Source: CAZVYN01 sp964631125 (GTDB lineage Bacteria; Eisenbacteria; RBG-16-71-46; CAIMUX01). Taken from it: 57,508 nucleotides of DNA. The notes beneath the pieces were generated by a model, which saw only the letters and a list, made by a program, of their open reading frames with translations, was not told where the DNA came from and did not search any database. Of the stretch, positions 57,329 through 57,508 are shown one piece after another. Each line of letters begins with the position of its first letter. The first letter of the stretch is position 1. Both the position numbers and the translations under genes were made by a program. The stretch covers positions 1 through 57,508 of the forward strand of contig CAZVYN010000015.1 in NCBI GenBank assembly GCA_964631125.1. Reading direction: 5' to 3'.

Positions 57329-57508
57329 TCAAGGCGCATCCTGGGCCGCCAGGTCGAAGCGAGCGAACACCATCGCGCAGGTCGCACGCCCCTGCGAGGC
57401 CGAACGAAGATCGGTGGTGAAGCCGAACATCCGCGAGAGCGGGGCCTCGCCACGCAGCAACGCCGACTGCTCCGCCATCTCGTTGCCGGTGATGTGACCG
57501 CCGCGCGA
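57329..57508 (-). CDS. fusA: Elongation factor G, C-terminal end (partial at window edge)
   Basis: Fifty-nine codons and a TGA stop remain on the minus strand. The sequence SRGGHITGNEMAEQSALLRG, then EAPLSRMFGFTTDLRSASQG and RATCAMVFARFD, matches domains IV-V of EF-G (RRGxIxGM, VPLxxMFGYxTxLRSxTQGRGxxxMxFxxY). The gene continues beyond base 57508. It ends with a short tail (DLAAQDAP). Divergence from canonical EF-G (MEF is MVF here) suggests it may be an EF-G paralog. Confidence 0.82.
   Translation of the reverse strand, partial: SRGGHITGNEMAEQSALLRGEAPLSRMFGFTTDLRSASQGRATCAMVFARFDLAAQDAP

Overview
The window is a 57.5 kb, GC-rich stretch of a Gram-negative bacterial chromosome, almost certainly from a metagenome or draft assembly because it carries two 100-N scaffold gaps. 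Signs of a two-membrane cell are the predicted outer-membrane barrel, system I (Ccm) cytochrome c maturation, a lipoprotein-type binding protein and a SPOR protein. The taxon cannot be fixed by eye. The mix of giant SbsA-type Ig-like secreted proteins, a Ccm locus with a Cys-type CcmE and proteins ending in a W-G-x-[IL]-K motif suggests an uncultured FCB- or Eisenbacteria-like lineage (inference, low confidence). There are no rRNA or tRNA genes, no CRISPR array and no insertion sequence. Genes are packed tightly: most adjacent pairs share ATGA, GTGA or apparently CTGA stop/start overlaps.

Layout. 0.1-2.3 kb (-): two paralogous secreted proteins and a small secreted beta-domain protein. 2.4-4.1 kb (-): motAB stator genes. 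4.2-12.3 kb (-): a translationally coupled envelope operon made of an alpha/beta-hydrolase-like protein lacking its Ser nucleophile, a TPR protein, a predicted barrel and a 1,496-residue Ig-repeat protein. 12.4-12.9 kb (+): an unknown gene. 12.8-23.6 kb (-): dnaE, then a PHP phosphoesterase whose frame runs uninterrupted into ccmE, then ccmF, ccmH, a ccmI-like gene, an extra membrane gene, and ccmABCD. 23.7-27.5 kb (-): two CNNM/CorC-type proteins and a secreted beta-propeller protein whose signal peptide contains a 15-bp repeat array. 27.6-36.4 kb (+): a PpiD/SurA-like foldase followed by a surface-glycan cluster (flippase, DegT aminotransferase, radical SAM-SPASM, methyltransferase, GT87-like), with a divergent FemAB-like gene.

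36.4-43.4 kb (-): a groEL-like gene heads folB-folK-dNK-panB-panC-(GlmU-HIT fusion)-LytR_C-tatA, a cofactor and nucleotide operon. 43.6-57.5 kb (-): the 3' end of fusA, then livJ-H-M-G-F (branched-chain amino acid ABC uptake), selA, a degenerate BY-kinase-like/SPOR fusion, smc, tatC and coaX. Three pantothenate/CoA genes (panB, panC, coaX), two Tat genes and two folate genes lie within 9 kb.

Main points for follow-up: (1) a shared W-G-x-[IL]-K C-terminus on three secreted proteins; (2) a single protein that joins a P-loop fold with a lost Walker lysine to a SPOR domain, visible only after the second gap is recognised as an unmerged 55-bp contig overlap; (3) recurrent in-frame tandem repeats, five of them with exactly 15-bp units, in unrelated genes; (4) a PHP-CcmE continuous frame and a GlmU-HIT fusion with the HIT nucleophile replaced; (5) apparent CTG start codons; (6) an 88-bp identical tract between otherwise diverged paralogs.
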